A stretch of DNA of 32,844 bases from an uncultured Acinetobacter sp. (GTDB lineage Bacteria > Pseudomonadota > Gammaproteobacteria > Pseudomonadales > Moraxellaceae). Positions 32,844-32,844 of this stretch are shown here, in pieces. How positions within the stretch are numbered: position 1 is the first letter of the stretch; each line of letters starts with the position of its first letter. A model generated the notes under the pieces. It was not told the origin of the DNA, ran no database searches, and saw nothing but the letters and a program-made list of their open reading frames with translations. The stretch spans positions 1 through 32,844 of the forward strand of contig CAAGMP010000211.1 in assembly GCA_900771065.1 (NCBI GenBank). Direction: 5' to 3'. A program made the position numbers and the translations under genes.

Positions 32844-32844
32844 T

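Noticed and set aside
1..32844. Mobile element, prophage, CRISPR or defence island
   Set aside because: No transposase, integrase, phage gene, repeat-spacer array or cas gene was seen; gene content and order look like core chromosome.

Overview
This is a low-GC gammaproteobacterial chromosomal segment, most likely from Acinetobacter or a very close Moraxellaceae relative. The clues are the Omp33-36-type barrel protein, an Acinetobacter-style PdxH, an OprD-type porin, an orphan D12 adenine methyltransferase inside the riboflavin genes, ComM, and a PilR-like regulator next to a small CtpA. Both ends cut a gene: pdxH lacks its first codons on the left, and the sigma54 activator lacks its N-terminal receiver on the right. 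I see no rRNA, tRNA, CRISPR array, insertion sequence, integrase or prophage. The window reads as core chromosome.

Layout. 1-4.6 kb: pdxH-recJ, a convergent outer-membrane protein gene, and prfB with its programmed +1 frameshift. 4.6-8.1 kb: an ArsR-type regulator with an Old Yellow Enzyme reductase, then waaA (Kdo transferase) and rsmE. 8.1-10.5 kb, minus strand: an MscS channel, a DUF805 membrane protein and an MsuE-like FMN reductase. 10.9-13.1 kb: a NarL/LuxR response regulator, two small membrane proteins (one MAPEG) and ppa. 13.1-19.5 kb: an OprD porin, a TorF-like porin with a good sigma54 promoter, comM and ubiK on the minus strand, then glnK-amtB behind a weaker sigma54-like site. 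19.6-23.8 kb: nrdR-ribD-adenine methyltransferase-ribE and a DedA protein. 23.8-26.7 kb, minus strand: two uncharacterised genes, holC and pepA. 26.8-32.8 kb: lptF-lptG, gpmI and ctpA, convergent with a PilR-like activator.

Themes. Envelope building recurs (waaA, lptFG, porins, mscS, dedA). A nitrogen-response block is suggested by sigma54-type promoters in front of both torF-like and glnK-amtB, with comM-ubiK inverted between them. The riboflavin operon carries nrdR and an orphan DNA methyltransferase. No obvious new multi-gene system is visible. The points most worth a second look are the methyltransferase, the regulator/reductase pair with a perfect palindrome at its promoter, the promoter inside the terminator hairpin before waaA, and the two uncharacterised genes near holC.
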